Assembly (NCBI GenBank): GCA_043808235.1 | Contig: JAZDFC010000084.1 | Location: 107,203 to 171,202, forward strand | Source: JAZDFC01 sp043808235 | GTDB taxonomy: Bacteria; Bacteroidota; Ignavibacteria; Ignavibacteriales; Melioribacteraceae | DNA length: 64,000 bases | Direction of reading: 5' to 3' | Shown: positions 27,796 to 35,942 of the stretch, one piece after another | Layout of the letters: every line of letters begins with the position of its first letter | Numbering within the stretch: the first letter of the stretch is position 1 | Position numbers and translations under genes: made by a program | The notes under the pieces: model-generated | The model's input: only the letters and a program-made list of their open reading frames with translations | Told to the model about the DNA's origin: nothing | Database searches by the model: none

Positions 27796-29784
27796 TTATT
27801 TCATCCAGTTTTTAATCTTCTCTGCAACGTGCGCGCCGGTAAATCCGAATTTATCCGCAAGTGTTTTGTACGGACCTGATGCGCCGAAACGTTCCATTCC
27901 AATCATCAATAACTTCTGCCGGAACAGATCGCCCCAGCCCGTCATTGTTGCTGCTTCGATGATTACCACCGGAACATCCGCCGGGAAAATTTTTGATTTA
28001 TATTCTTCACTTTGTTTTTCAAATACTTCGCGCGAAGGAATCGACACAACACGAATTGATGCATCGCCCAATAACTTCTTCGCATCGGCTGCAACCGGAA
28101 CTTCAGAACCGCTTGCTGCTATTACGAGACTTGGTTTATTTCCAGTTTCTTTCGAAGTGATGTACGCGCCTCTTAAAACATCCTTCGAATCAAAATCGCT
28201 TTCTTTTTCGAATGCTTCGATTTTTTGTCGGGTAAGAATTAATGCAACCGGACCGGTTTTATGTTTCAACGCGAACGACCACGCCATTGCAGTTTCAACT
28301 CCATCAGCCGGACGGAATACAGTTACATTCGGAATTGCTCTCAACACTGCAAGTTGTTCGACGGGTTGATGCGTCGGTCCATCTTCGCCAACAAAAATTG
28401 AATCGTGGGTGAACACATACAACGCCGGGATTTGCATTATTGCTGCGAGACGAATAGTCGGACGCATATAGTCGCTGAACACAAAGAACGTTGCACCGAA
28501 TGCTCTGAATCCGCCGTACAAAATAATTCCGTTTACAATCGCGCCCATCGCGTGTTCGCGGATTCCAAAATGGAAATTCTTTCCGCCAAATTTACCCGGC
28601 GCTATCGCTTCAAAATCTTTCATGTATGTATTTGTCGATGGAGCCAAATCCGCCGAGCCGCCGACAAAGTTTGGTACAAGCTGCGCAATCTTTTGAGTCA
28701 CCTTGCTCGAAAGAGTTCGCGTGGCGTTCGGTTCCTTCGGTGCCGCGGCAAGCAATTCCTCTTCAAGATTTTCCGGCACCCACTGACCAATATATTTCTC
28801 GTACAAATCCGCTTTCTCACCATTTTCCATTTTCCATTTTCCATAATCCATCTGCCACGCATCATACTTCTTTTTCATTTCGGATTTTCGAGCGGCAAAC
28901 AAATCAGCAACTTCCTGCGGAACATAAAATTCTTTGTCCATCACCCAGCCTAAATTTTTCTTCGTAGCCAACAATTCATCAGCGCCGAGCGGCGAACCGT
29001 GAACATCGTGTGTATTCGATTTATTCGGACTGCCGTAACCAATCAATGATTTTGTGATAAGGAGCGTCGGTTTTTCCTTTTCATTCTGTCCGGCGATAAT
29101 TGCTTTGCGGATGCTGTCGTGGTCGTACGCGTCTGCGCGGACAACATGCCATCCGTAAGCCAAAAATCTTTTTTCAACATCTTCGCTGAAAGTTAAATCG
29201 GTGTGTCCTTCGATAGTAATTGTGTTGTCATCGTAAAAATAAATTAAGTTGCCGAGTTTGAGATGACCCGCTATTGATGCGGCTTCGGAGCTTATGCCTT
29301 CCATTAAACATCCGTCGCCCGCGATTGCGTAAATATAATTTCCGCCGAATAATTCTTCACCGAAACGTGCAGACATCATCTTTGAAGCAATCGCCATTCC
29401 AACGCCGTTTCCAAATCCCTGTCCGAGCGGACCGGTTGTAGTTTCAACGCCCGGAAGATGTCCGTATTCGGGATGACCTGCGGTTCTGCTTCCCCACTGG
29501 CGGAATGATTTTAAATCGTCCATCGAAACATCGTATCCGCTCAAATGAAGCATCGAATAAATCAACATCGAACCGTGACCGGCCGAAAGCACAAAGCGGT
29601 CGCGGCTTATCCAGTTTGGGTCGTCGGGATTGTGTTTTAAAAATTCTGTCCACAAAATCGCGGCAACATCCGCCATTCCCATCGGCATTCCGGGGTGACC
29701 CGAATTAGCTTTTTGAACTCCTTCCGCAGCCAAAATTCTTATCGTGTTAGCTGCTAACTTTTTAATGTCCATCGTGTTCTCCAT
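27796..29784 (-). CDS. tkt: Transketolase
   Basis: 662 residues, full length. Thiamine diphosphate enzyme motifs: NSGHPGMPMGMADV, GHGSMLIYSMLHLSG, GDGCLMEGISSEAAS (GDG...N-type motif with FYDDNTITIEG), and the FREHAMGAI-like FGIREHAMGAI. It links pentose and hexose phosphates in the cytosol. Start ATG 29784 has GAGG 8 bp upstream. A heptamer repeat tract encodes DYGKWKMENGEK in a linker near residue 320, an apparent insertion that keeps the frame. Grouped with gnd. Confidence 0.96.
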   Translation of the reverse strand: MENTMDIKKLAANTIRILAAEGVQKANSGHPGMPMGMADVAAILWTEFLKHNPDDPNWISRDRFVLSAGHGSMLIYSMLHLSGYDVSMDDLKSFRQWGSRTAGHPEYGHLPGVETTTGPLGQGFGNGVGMAIASKMMSARFGEELFGGNYIYAIAGDGCLMEGISSEAASIAGHLKLGNLIYFYDDNTITIEGHTDLTFSEDVEKRFLAYGWHVVRADAYDHDSIRKAIIAGQNEKEKPTLLITKSLIGYGSPNKSNTHDVHGSPLGADELLATKKNLGWVMDKEFYVPQEVADLFAARKSEMKKKYDAWQMDYGKWKMENGEKADLYEKYIGQWVPENLEEELLAAAPKEPNATRTLSSKVTQKIAQLVPNFVGGSADLAPSTNTYMKDFEAIAPGKFGGKNFHFGIREHAMGAIVNGIILYGGFRAFGATFFVFSDYMRPTIRLAAIMQIPALYVFTHDSIFVGEDGPTHQPVEQLAVLRAIPNVTVFRPADGVETAMAWSFALKHKTGPVALILTRQKIEAFEKESDFDSKDVLRGAYITSKETGNKPSLVIAASGSEVPVAADAKKLLGDASIRVVSIPSREVFEKQSEEYKSKIFPADVPVVIIEAATMTGWGDLFRQKLLMIGMERFGASGPYKTLADKFGFTGAHVAEKIKNWMK
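28821..28851. repeat. Heptamer tandem repeat inside tkt
   Basis: Three copies of CATTTTC followed by CATAATC and CAT. Encodes YGKWKMENGE in the region joining the first and second transketolase domains. Unit length 7 is not a multiple of 3, so the four units use shifting frames but the whole tract keeps the gene open. Confidence 0.75.
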
Positions 29785-29829
29785 AATTTTATCCTCGTTT
29801 AATAATTAGTAAAAATTAAACGTAGAAAT

Positions 29830-31284
29830 TTACACATTATATGTCGTTGATGCTGTTGCACCGCCTCTTCCAGTCCAATTTGTGTGGAAAAATTCTCCAC
29901 GCGGTTTGTCGACTCGTTCGTAAGTATGTGCACCGAAATAATCGCGCTGTGCTTGAAGCAAGTTTGCCGGGAGTCTTCCGTTTCTGAATCCGTCAAAGTA
30001 ATTCAACGCAGTTGACAATACCGGAACCCAAATTCCGTTTGTAATTGCTGCGGCGATAACTTTTCGCCATGCATCCTGCGAACTTTCAATTTTTTCTTTG
30101 AAGAATGGATCAAGAAGAAGGTTAGTTAATTTCGGATTTTTATCAAACGCCTCTTTGATTTTTCCCAGGAATACTGAACGGATGATGCAGCCGCCACGCC
30201 ACATCAAAGCTATTCCACCGTAATTTAAATTCCATCCGAATTCTTTTGCGGCATATCTCATCAAAACATAACCTTGCGCATAAGAAATCATCTTGGATGC
30301 GTACAACGCTTTTTTCAAATCTTCGATGAATTGTTTTTTGTCGCCTTCGAATTTGGGTGTCGGTCCGCTTAAAACTTTCGACGCTTCGACTCTTTCATCT
30401 TTCATTGATGAGAGTGTTCTTGCGTAAACGGCTTCGCCAATTAATGTTAACGGAGTTCCGGTATCAAGCGATGCAAGCACCGTCCATTTGCCGGTTCCTT
30501 TTTGCCCGGCGGTGTCGAGAATTTTATCAACAAGCGGTAAGCCGTCTTCATCTTTATATCCGAGGATGTCTCTCGTAATTTCAATCAAGTAACTTTCGAG
30601 TTCGCCCGCGTTCCATTCTTTGAAGACTTCATGCATTTCGTCCGCGCTCATTCCGAGTAAGTCTTTCATTATTTGATATGCTTCGCAAATTAATTGCATG
30701 TCGCCATATTCAATTCCGTTGTGAACCATCTTTACGAAATGACCCGCACCGTTCTCGCCGACCCAATCGCAGCAAGGTGTGCCATCACTTACTTTAGCGG
30801 CAATTGCCTGAAATATCGGCTTCACATATTCCCATGCAGCGGGTGAGCCGCCGGGCATAATCGATGGACCTTTGAGCGCGCCTTCTTCGCCTCCGGATAC
30901 ACCGGTGCCGATGAAAAGCATTCCTTTTTCTTCGCAGTATTTTGTTCTGCGGATGCTGTCGGGAAAGTGCGAGTTGCCGCCGTCAATTAATATATCGCCC
31001 TTATCGAGATGCGGAATTATTAAATCGATGAAATCATCAACTGCTTTGCCGGCTTTTACCATCATCATTATTTTACGCGGCGTTTTTAACGATGCAACCA
31101 ATTCTTCTATCGAATGCGTTCCGAAAATATTTTTTCCCTTGCCTCTCCCGTTTACAAAGTCATCAACCTTCGATACGGTGCGGTTATAAACAGCCACAGT
31201 AAATCCATGACTCTCCATGTTCAGCACGAGGTTTTCGCCCATTACGGCGAGACCCACAAGTCCAATATCTGCTTGATTTTTCAT
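29830..31284 (-). CDS. gnd: 6-phosphogluconate dehydrogenase, decarboxylating
   Basis: 484 residues with the NADP fold GLVGLAVMGENLVLNMESHG, VYNRT, the substrate signature VGENGAGHFVKMVHNGIEYGDMQ (catalytic Lys and Asn) and WRGGCIIRSVFLGKI. Converts 6-phosphogluconate to ribulose 5-phosphate. Lies 45 bp upstream of tkt in the same direction, separated from pdxB by a cluster of palindromes that may partly isolate their transcription. Confidence 0.97.
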   Translation of the reverse strand: MKNQADIGLVGLAVMGENLVLNMESHGFTVAVYNRTVSKVDDFVNGRGKGKNIFGTHSIEELVASLKTPRKIMMMVKAGKAVDDFIDLIIPHLDKGDILIDGGNSHFPDSIRRTKYCEEKGMLFIGTGVSGGEEGALKGPSIMPGGSPAAWEYVKPIFQAIAAKVSDGTPCCDWVGENGAGHFVKMVHNGIEYGDMQLICEAYQIMKDLLGMSADEMHEVFKEWNAGELESYLIEITRDILGYKDEDGLPLVDKILDTAGQKGTGKWTVLASLDTGTPLTLIGEAVYARTLSSMKDERVEASKVLSGPTPKFEGDKKQFIEDLKKALYASKMISYAQGYVLMRYAAKEFGWNLNYGGIALMWRGGCIIRSVFLGKIKEAFDKNPKLTNLLLDPFFKEKIESSQDAWRKVIAAAITNGIWVPVLSTALNYFDGFRNGRLPANLLQAQRDYFGAHTYERVDKPRGEFFHTNWTGRGGATASTTYNV

Positions 31285-31344
31285 TTGTGTATCCTAATTT
31301 ATTTTTATAATGATTTTTAAATTCTATGTAACTAAAATTCTAAT

Positions 31345-31548
31345 TTGGGCTAAAGCCCAATACAAATGGAACATTTTATTCCCCGGCATAAATGCCGGGG
31401 CTAATAAAACTGAATTGCCACGACTTTTAAGTCGTGGAAAAAAATCGCAAAATAAAATCGGGCTTCAGCCCAAAGTATATTTTTAAAATCGTTTGTCTAA
31501 AGCCAAAATGTCTTTTTTTTATTTCAGCCCACGACCTAAAGGTCGTGG
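31345..31548. repeat. Cluster of five REP-like palindromes between pdxB and gnd
   Basis: Units: TTGGGCTAAAGCCCAA (31345-31360), CCCCGGCATAAATGCCGGGG (31381-31400), CCACGACTTTTAAGTCGTGG (31418-31437), GGGCTTCAGCCC (31460-31471), CCACGACCTAAAGGTCGTGG (31529-31548). The first and fourth, and third and fifth, are paired relatives. Such palindromes are typical of REP sequences mobilised by RAYT-type Y1 transposases; no such gene is in the window. Confidence 0.85.
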
Positions 31549-31555
31549 CTATTCA

Positions 31556-32737
31556 CTAAATATTCATTTTAACTCCGTCATGGTTTGGACCATAACTGCC
31601 GAGATTGAATCCGATTTCTGAAACAGCCTTTTCAATATCAACAACACCATTTACCAACTTCACTTTATAATACGGAAACTCACGCCGCACGGGATAATCT
31701 CCACGCTGCTTTTCAAATGTTTCCCGCGAATTGCGGAGTCGGGTATCATCTTCCAATATATCGTAAGTGTATTTTATCGCTTCCGTCAATACTTGCTGTT
31801 TCGTTTTGCTGGAACAATCGATTTCAAATTCGTTTGGTTTGTCCGGCTCGGTTACTTTTTCGGGATACCAACCCGGTTTTAACCCGATATTAAAAAATTC
31901 GTTCAGCGCATTTACACACATTGCAGTTCCGTTTGCTTTGCCATCTGCCGAATACCCGGCAATGTGCGGAGTTGCAATGTCAACCAAATCAAGTAATTCG
32001 CGGTTGATGTCCGGTTCATTCTCCCACACATCGAGAACAACTGCGCCTGTCGTTCCGGATTTGATTGCATTGATGAGTGCGCCGGTTTCAATGACAGGTC
32101 CACGCGATGAATTTATAATTATCATTCCCTTTTTAATTTTCGAAAAGAAGTTATCATCCGCAAGATGAAATGTTTTGTCAATCCCGGTTTTATTCAGCGG
32201 AACATGAAAAGTAATGATGTCGCTTTTCTCAATTATTTCATCAAGCGAAACAAATTTTTCGCAGCCTTCTTTTCTCTCGCGAGGCGGGTCATTCAACAAT
32301 ACTTTTAATCCGAGCGCTTCCGATAATTTTGCAATTTTACTTCCGACATTTCCAACGCCAACAATGCCGATGATTTTATCAACAAAACTAAAATTCTTTT
32401 TCTCACCAAGAGTAACAAGCGCCGAAGCGATATATTGCATCACTGATGATGAATTGCATCCCGGTGCGCTGATCCATCTTATGTTTTTACTGTCGCAGTA
32501 TTCCGTATCAATATGGTCAAAGCCGATTGTTGCCGTACCAATAAATTTCACAGACGAGTTATCAAGTAATTCCGCATTGCATTTTGTGCGTGTGCGAATT
32601 AAAAGTGCATCGGCATCTTTCACATGCTCGTGCGCGATTTGCATTCCGGGAATGTACTCAACATCCGCGTACGGTTCGAGAACGCCTTTGAGGAAAGGAA
32701 TTTTGTTATCGGCTACTATTTTGATTTTTTTACTCAT
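31556..32737 (-). CDS. pdxB: 4-phosphoerythronate dehydrogenase-like D-2-hydroxyacid dehydrogenase
   Basis: About 393 residues. PdxB features: start KIKIVADNKIPFLKGVLEP, ATIGFDHIDTEYC, the APGCNSSSVMQYIASAL segment, NAD loop GIVGVGNVGSKIA, catalytic Arg in NSSRGPVIETG, and His in DIATPHIAGYSADGK, plus a C-terminal DUF3410-like dimer domain. PdxB makes a pyridoxal phosphate precursor; here it may simply be a housekeeping gene lodged among the sugar-acid genes. Start ATG 32737; the codon before it is TTG. Confidence 0.85.
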   Translation of the reverse strand: MSKKIKIVADNKIPFLKGVLEPYADVEYIPGMQIAHEHVKDADALLIRTRTKCNAELLDNSSVKFIGTATIGFDHIDTEYCDSKNIRWISAPGCNSSSVMQYIASALVTLGEKKNFSFVDKIIGIVGVGNVGSKIAKLSEALGLKVLLNDPPRERKEGCEKFVSLDEIIEKSDIITFHVPLNKTGIDKTFHLADDNFFSKIKKGMIIINSSRGPVIETGALINAIKSGTTGAVVLDVWENEPDINRELLDLVDIATPHIAGYSADGKANGTAMCVNALNEFFNIGLKPGWYPEKVTEPDKPNEFEIDCSSKTKQQVLTEAIKYTYDILEDDTRLRNSRETFEKQRGDYPVRREFPYYKVKLVNGVVDIEKAVSEIGFNLGSYGPNHDGVKMNI

Positions 32738-32750
32738 CAATAACCATTTT

Positions 32751-32833
32751 AATGGAACGCGGATCGTTATGATGATTATGATTTCTTATGATCTTAATTT
32801 ATCATAACAATCATAAAAATCTGCATTCTATTT
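32751..32833. repeat. Dispersed inverted-end repeat between LarA-like gene and pdxB (family A)
   Basis: Left end AATGGAACGCGGAT, interior CGTTATGATGATTATGAT and ATCATAACAATCATAA, right end ATCTGCATTCTATT (two changes from a perfect inverse of the left end). Ends 3 bp before the stop codon of the LarA-like gene. Same family as 2308 and 27708. Confidence 0.85.
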
Positions 32834-32835
32834 TT

Positions 32836-34107
32836 TTACATAAACTTGTCTTTGTGCGCCCACAATCCCAACGCGGGATTGGAGATATAAAATATTTTAT
32901 GTCCGCACGGGAATTTTTTGAAACCGTCTTTTAACTTTGTCGGATCGTACAACTTCATCATTTCGTCAAGTTTACCATAATTAAAATTCACACTTTCGAT
33001 TTCTTCTTTCGAAAGATGACCGGGACAATAAGTTATTTTAAATCTATTCTCCGACGATCCGTGAATCAAATGGGCTGCGGCGCTTAAGTTATTTTTTAAT
33101 TCATCATTCTCTTCAACAAATTTTAAAATTTCGGGAGTTGTTTTGTACCCGTACTTGCGAATCAATCTATCAATTTCTTTATCCTCGCCGAACTCACGAA
33201 GTCCCGGCGCCATCACAATCAATTCACCGCCATCGGCAATAGCCATGCGGGTGCGGTAAATACTTTTATTACCGAGCCACGTACTTTTAAATTCATGCGG
33301 GTCGAGATACACAACGACTTTTTCGAGCGGTTCATCGAGCATCTGGAAATTAACTTTCAACGAAAGATCGGCGGCAAGTTCGAAACATTCGTAATCATCG
33401 CCGATGAATAAACCGCGCATAACGAGGTTTCCATTTTTATCTTTACCAATTACAGTCTGCACGTAAATAATAGGAAGTTCCTTCGCGAAATTATCGGATG
33501 CATAATTTAATACTCTTCGAACAGGAGTATCTGCTCTACCCATTATCCTTTCTATCCCGTAAACCGCGCCGAGGAAATGACTTTTGTTTATTCCTTCGTG
33601 TCCGCCGGTTCCGACAAAAATATTCTTGTTGTAATTTGCCATCCCGATAACTTCATGCGGTACAACCTGACCGATGGAAAGTATCAAATCAAAATTTCCT
33701 TCGACGAGAAGTTTGTTTACCTGCGCTGGCCATGTGTAATTTAATTTTCCTTCGGACACTTCATTCATAAATTCCGCCGGGACTTGACCGAGTGTGTGAA
33801 GGTCTTCCTTCCATTTGTGAGTTCGAAAAATATTTTTCGGGATGCCGCCAAACATTGTTTCGATTTCTTTATCCGTCATTGCGAAGTGTGTTCCGAGCGC
33901 GGGTAAAATATCGGTTAGTCTTTCTTTGTAATACTGATACGAATACTGCGTCAACTCCCCCGCGCGAGAATGAAAGCGAGTGAAGTCGGGAGGAATAGCC
34001 AAAACTTTTTTTCGGCTTCCGAGTTTTTCGAACGCAGAAAAAAGTCCTTTTTTTATTTCATTTGCCGATAGAGCAGTAGTTTCAGTGCCGTGTGCATAGT
34101 ACAACAT
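32836..34107 (-). CDS. LarA-family (nickel-pincer nucleotide) racemase/epimerase homologue
   Basis: 423 residues of the lactate racemase superfamily (DUF2088). All key positions known from LarA can be matched: Arg44 in DFTR, His74 in GTHF, His151 in VPHE, Lys161 in YNKN and His177 in KSHF. The distances His-Lys (10) and Lys-His (16) equal those of His174, Lys184 and His200 in LarA. This argues for a functional cofactor site that inverts the alpha carbon of a 2-hydroxy acid. Substrate unknown; the setting among uronate genes points to a sugar acid such as mannonate or gluconate (inference). Cofactor genes larB/C/E are not in the window. AAAGGT ribosome binding site. Confidence 0.85.
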   Translation of the reverse strand: MLYYAHGTETTALSANEIKKGLFSAFEKLGSRKKVLAIPPDFTRFHSRAGELTQYSYQYYKERLTDILPALGTHFAMTDKEIETMFGGIPKNIFRTHKWKEDLHTLGQVPAEFMNEVSEGKLNYTWPAQVNKLLVEGNFDLILSIGQVVPHEVIGMANYNKNIFVGTGGHEGINKSHFLGAVYGIERIMGRADTPVRRVLNYASDNFAKELPIIYVQTVIGKDKNGNLVMRGLFIGDDYECFELAADLSLKVNFQMLDEPLEKVVVYLDPHEFKSTWLGNKSIYRTRMAIADGGELIVMAPGLREFGEDKEIDRLIRKYGYKTTPEILKFVEENDELKNNLSAAAHLIHGSSENRFKITYCPGHLSKEEIESVNFNYGKLDEMMKLYDPTKLKDGFKKFPCGHKIFYISNPALGLWAHKDKFM

Positions 34108-34121
34108 TTTTTTACCTTTCC

Positions 34122-34337
34122 ATTCTGAGTCAGCCTTCAGCGGACGAAGAATCTTCTACTTAAATATGTTAGAAATTCTTTTCTGACTTTATCTTTTTCC
34201 TTATATCAATCCTAATATGATTAACGTATCGATATAATTACAAATTGTTGATTAATCCTTTTTAATCCCAATATCAAACATCATCTCTCACTTTTCCGAG
34301 TGGGAGATTCTTCACCCAGCGGAGCCGGATTCAGAAT
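34122..34337. repeat. Inverted repeat pair flanking the gap between KDG kinase and the LarA-like gene
   Basis: ATTCTGAGTCAGCCTTCAGC at 34122 continuing to GAAGAATCT (34154) is matched in reverse by AGATTCTTC (34305) to CCGGATTCAGAAT (34337). About two thirds of positions agree after allowing for the decayed middle. The enclosed 150 bp is AT-rich and shows no gene. Likely a decayed miniature element. Confidence 0.55.
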
Positions 34338-34343
34338 TACATA

Positions 34344-35432
34344 TTAGCGTTGTATCCGCGCCGAGCCGCCTTTCGCAAAGGCTTTAACTTCTTCGATTGT
34401 AGCCATTGTTGTATCGCCGGGATATGTTGTCAACAATGCACCATGCGACCAGCCAAGTTTAACCACTTCAACCGGAGATTCACCGGCAAGTAATCCGTAA
34501 ATAAATCCGGCAGCAAATCCGTCACCGCCGCCAACACGGTCATAAACAGAAAGTTCGGTGGTTGGAGCTTGAAATGTTTTACCATTTATCCAAGCAACTG
34601 CGCTCCAACTATGGCTATTGGTTGAATGAACTTCGCGCAGAGTTGTAGCAACAATTTTTACCTGCGGATATTTTTCAATTACTTTGTCAATCATTCCAAT
34701 AAATACACTCGGGTCGAGTTTGGATTTTGCCGCGACTTCCGGTCCGGGAATTCCCAAACCCTTTTGTAAATCCTCTTCGTTACCGATGATTACATCAACA
34801 TGCTCAACTATCCGGTTGATTACTTCGGCAGCTTTTTGTTCACCCCCCCAGATATTCCAAAGTTTGGCGCGGAAGTTCAAATCGAAACTTGTGACTGCGC
34901 CAGCATCCTTTGCAGCTTTCATTCCTTCGATAATTAATTCGCCTGTCGTTTCGGAAAGCGATGCAAAGATTCCACCACTATGGAACCAGCGAACGCCGCT
35001 GCTGAATATTTCGCTCCAATGAAAATCGCCGGGTTTTAAATATGATGCGGCTTCGTTACAACGATTGTAAAATACTACCGGCGCACGTGAACCGAGTCCT
35101 CGGTCGCTGTAAACGGTTGCCATGTTTGGGCCGTTAACTCCGTTGTGCTTGAACTGCTTGAAAATTCCTTTCACTCCCATTGCACGAACTCTCTCGGCAA
35201 TCAAATCACCTATAGGATAATTTACCATTGCGCTCACGATTCCCGTGTTCATCTGGAAACAATCAGCAAGATTAGCAGCAACATTAAATTCCCCGCCGCT
35301 TACATGTATTTTGCATTCGGTTGCTTTCCGAAAAGGAATGATTCCGGGATCAAGTCTGTGAACCATTGCGCCGAGAGATATCAAATCGAAAGCGCCGTTA
35401 TCTTTAATTTTTAATCCAGTATTTTCGTTCAT
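34344..35432 (-). CDS. kdgK: 2-keto-3-deoxygluconate kinase (PfkB family)
   Basis: About 362 residues. Sugar-kinase features: DLISLGAMVHRLDPG at the start, SGGEFNVAANLADCF, VIGNEEDLQKGLGIP, and the PfkB signature VYDRVGGGDGFAAGFIYGLL containing the catalytic Asp. Phosphorylates KDG to KDPG for the aldolase at 36.8 kb. ATG 35432 (MNENTGLKI) is chosen; the frame extends 18 codons upstream to 35486, but those residues (KIREISGKFFKKY) are translated repeat DNA from the GxxExxY element. Confidence 0.9.
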   Translation of the reverse strand: MNENTGLKIKDNGAFDLISLGAMVHRLDPGIIPFRKATECKIHVSGGEFNVAANLADCFQMNTGIVSAMVNYPIGDLIAERVRAMGVKGIFKQFKHNGVNGPNMATVYSDRGLGSRAPVVFYNRCNEAASYLKPGDFHWSEIFSSGVRWFHSGGIFASLSETTGELIIEGMKAAKDAGAVTSFDLNFRAKLWNIWGGEQKAAEVINRIVEHVDVIIGNEEDLQKGLGIPGPEVAAKSKLDPSVFIGMIDKVIEKYPQVKIVATTLREVHSTNSHSWSAVAWINGKTFQAPTTELSVYDRVGGGDGFAAGFIYGLLAGESPVEVVKLGWSHGALLTTYPGDTTMATIEEVKAFAKGGSARIQR

Positions 35433-35462
35433 TATATGTAACCTATATTTCTTAAAAAATTT

Positions 35463-35491
35463 GCCACTAATTTCACGGATTTTCACTAATT
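35463..35491. repeat. Repeat unit touching the 3' end of the GxxExxY gene
   Basis: GCCACTAATTTCACGGAT continuing to TTTCACTAATT. Matches both arms of the palindrome at 35888-35935 upstream of the same gene. The GxxExxY stop codon (35490-35492) overlaps the outer end of the unit, so gene and repeat meet without spacer. Confidence 0.8.
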
Positions 35492-35864
35492 ATAAAACAA
35501 CTCTTTTATAACGAAGTGATTCTTCACCGAAATTGATTATGACACCTAATTTGTATTTCGAAACCGCCAGATAATTTAATGTCTGTTTTATATGTTCATC
35601 CGCTATGCCGGATGCACATTTAATTTCCAAAATCATTTTATCCCATACGGTAAAGTCGGCATAAAATTTATGAGCAAGAATGATGTCTTTATATTCAATT
35701 AAAAACTCCTTTTCCCTTTCATAAGAAATATTTTTCTTCTTGAATTCGTATTCCAAAGCATCTTTGTAAACAATCTCTAAGAATCCTCTTCCAATTATAT
35801 TAAACACCTCCATGCAAACGCCGATTATTTGGAAGGATTCGTCTTTGTATATTAAATTATCCAT
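35490..35864 (-). CDS. GxxExxY protein, PD-(D/E)xK nuclease-like
   Basis: 124 residues carrying the namesake motif G27-F-L-E30-I-V-Y33 and a nuclease-like core: Asp70 in YADFTV and E80-I-K82 in LEIKC, which fits the D...ExK spacing of the PD-(D/E)xK fold (PDDEXK_3/TIGR04256 family). Function of the family is unknown. It interrupts the uronate gene series, between the mannonate oxidoreductase and KDG kinase genes, and is framed by copies of one repeat: a palindrome 24 bp upstream and a single unit at its stop codon. This suggests the gene and repeat travel together, though no transposition has been shown. Confidence 0.88.
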   Translation of the reverse strand: MDNLIYKDESFQIIGVCMEVFNIIGRGFLEIVYKDALEYEFKKKNISYEREKEFLIEYKDIILAHKFYADFTVWDKMILEIKCASGIADEHIKQTLNYLAVSKYKLGVIINFGEESLRYKRVVL

Positions 35865-35887
35865 ATAAAAATCTTCTAAAAATTTAT

Positions 35888-35935
35888 GCCACCAATTTCA
35901 CGAATTTATTAGTGAAAATTTGTGCAATTCGTGGC
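35888..35935. repeat. 48-bp imperfect palindrome upstream of the GxxExxY gene
   Basis: Left arm GCCACCAATTTCACGAATTT, right arm (reversed) GCCACGAATTGCACAAATTT: 17 of 20 positions pair. It lies between the GxxExxY start (35864) and the stop of the SDR gene (35943). The unit is repeated at 35463-35491. Confidence 0.85.
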
Positions 35936-35942
35936 TGATCTT

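Noticed and set aside
31345..31548. CRISPR-like array
   Set aside because: Units differ in sequence, are palindromic themselves and spacing is irregular; no cas genes in the window.
34270..34310. Terminator between KDG kinase and the LarA-like gene
   Set aside because: TCTCAC/GTGGGAGA forms only an imperfect stem and no T run follows on the minus strand.
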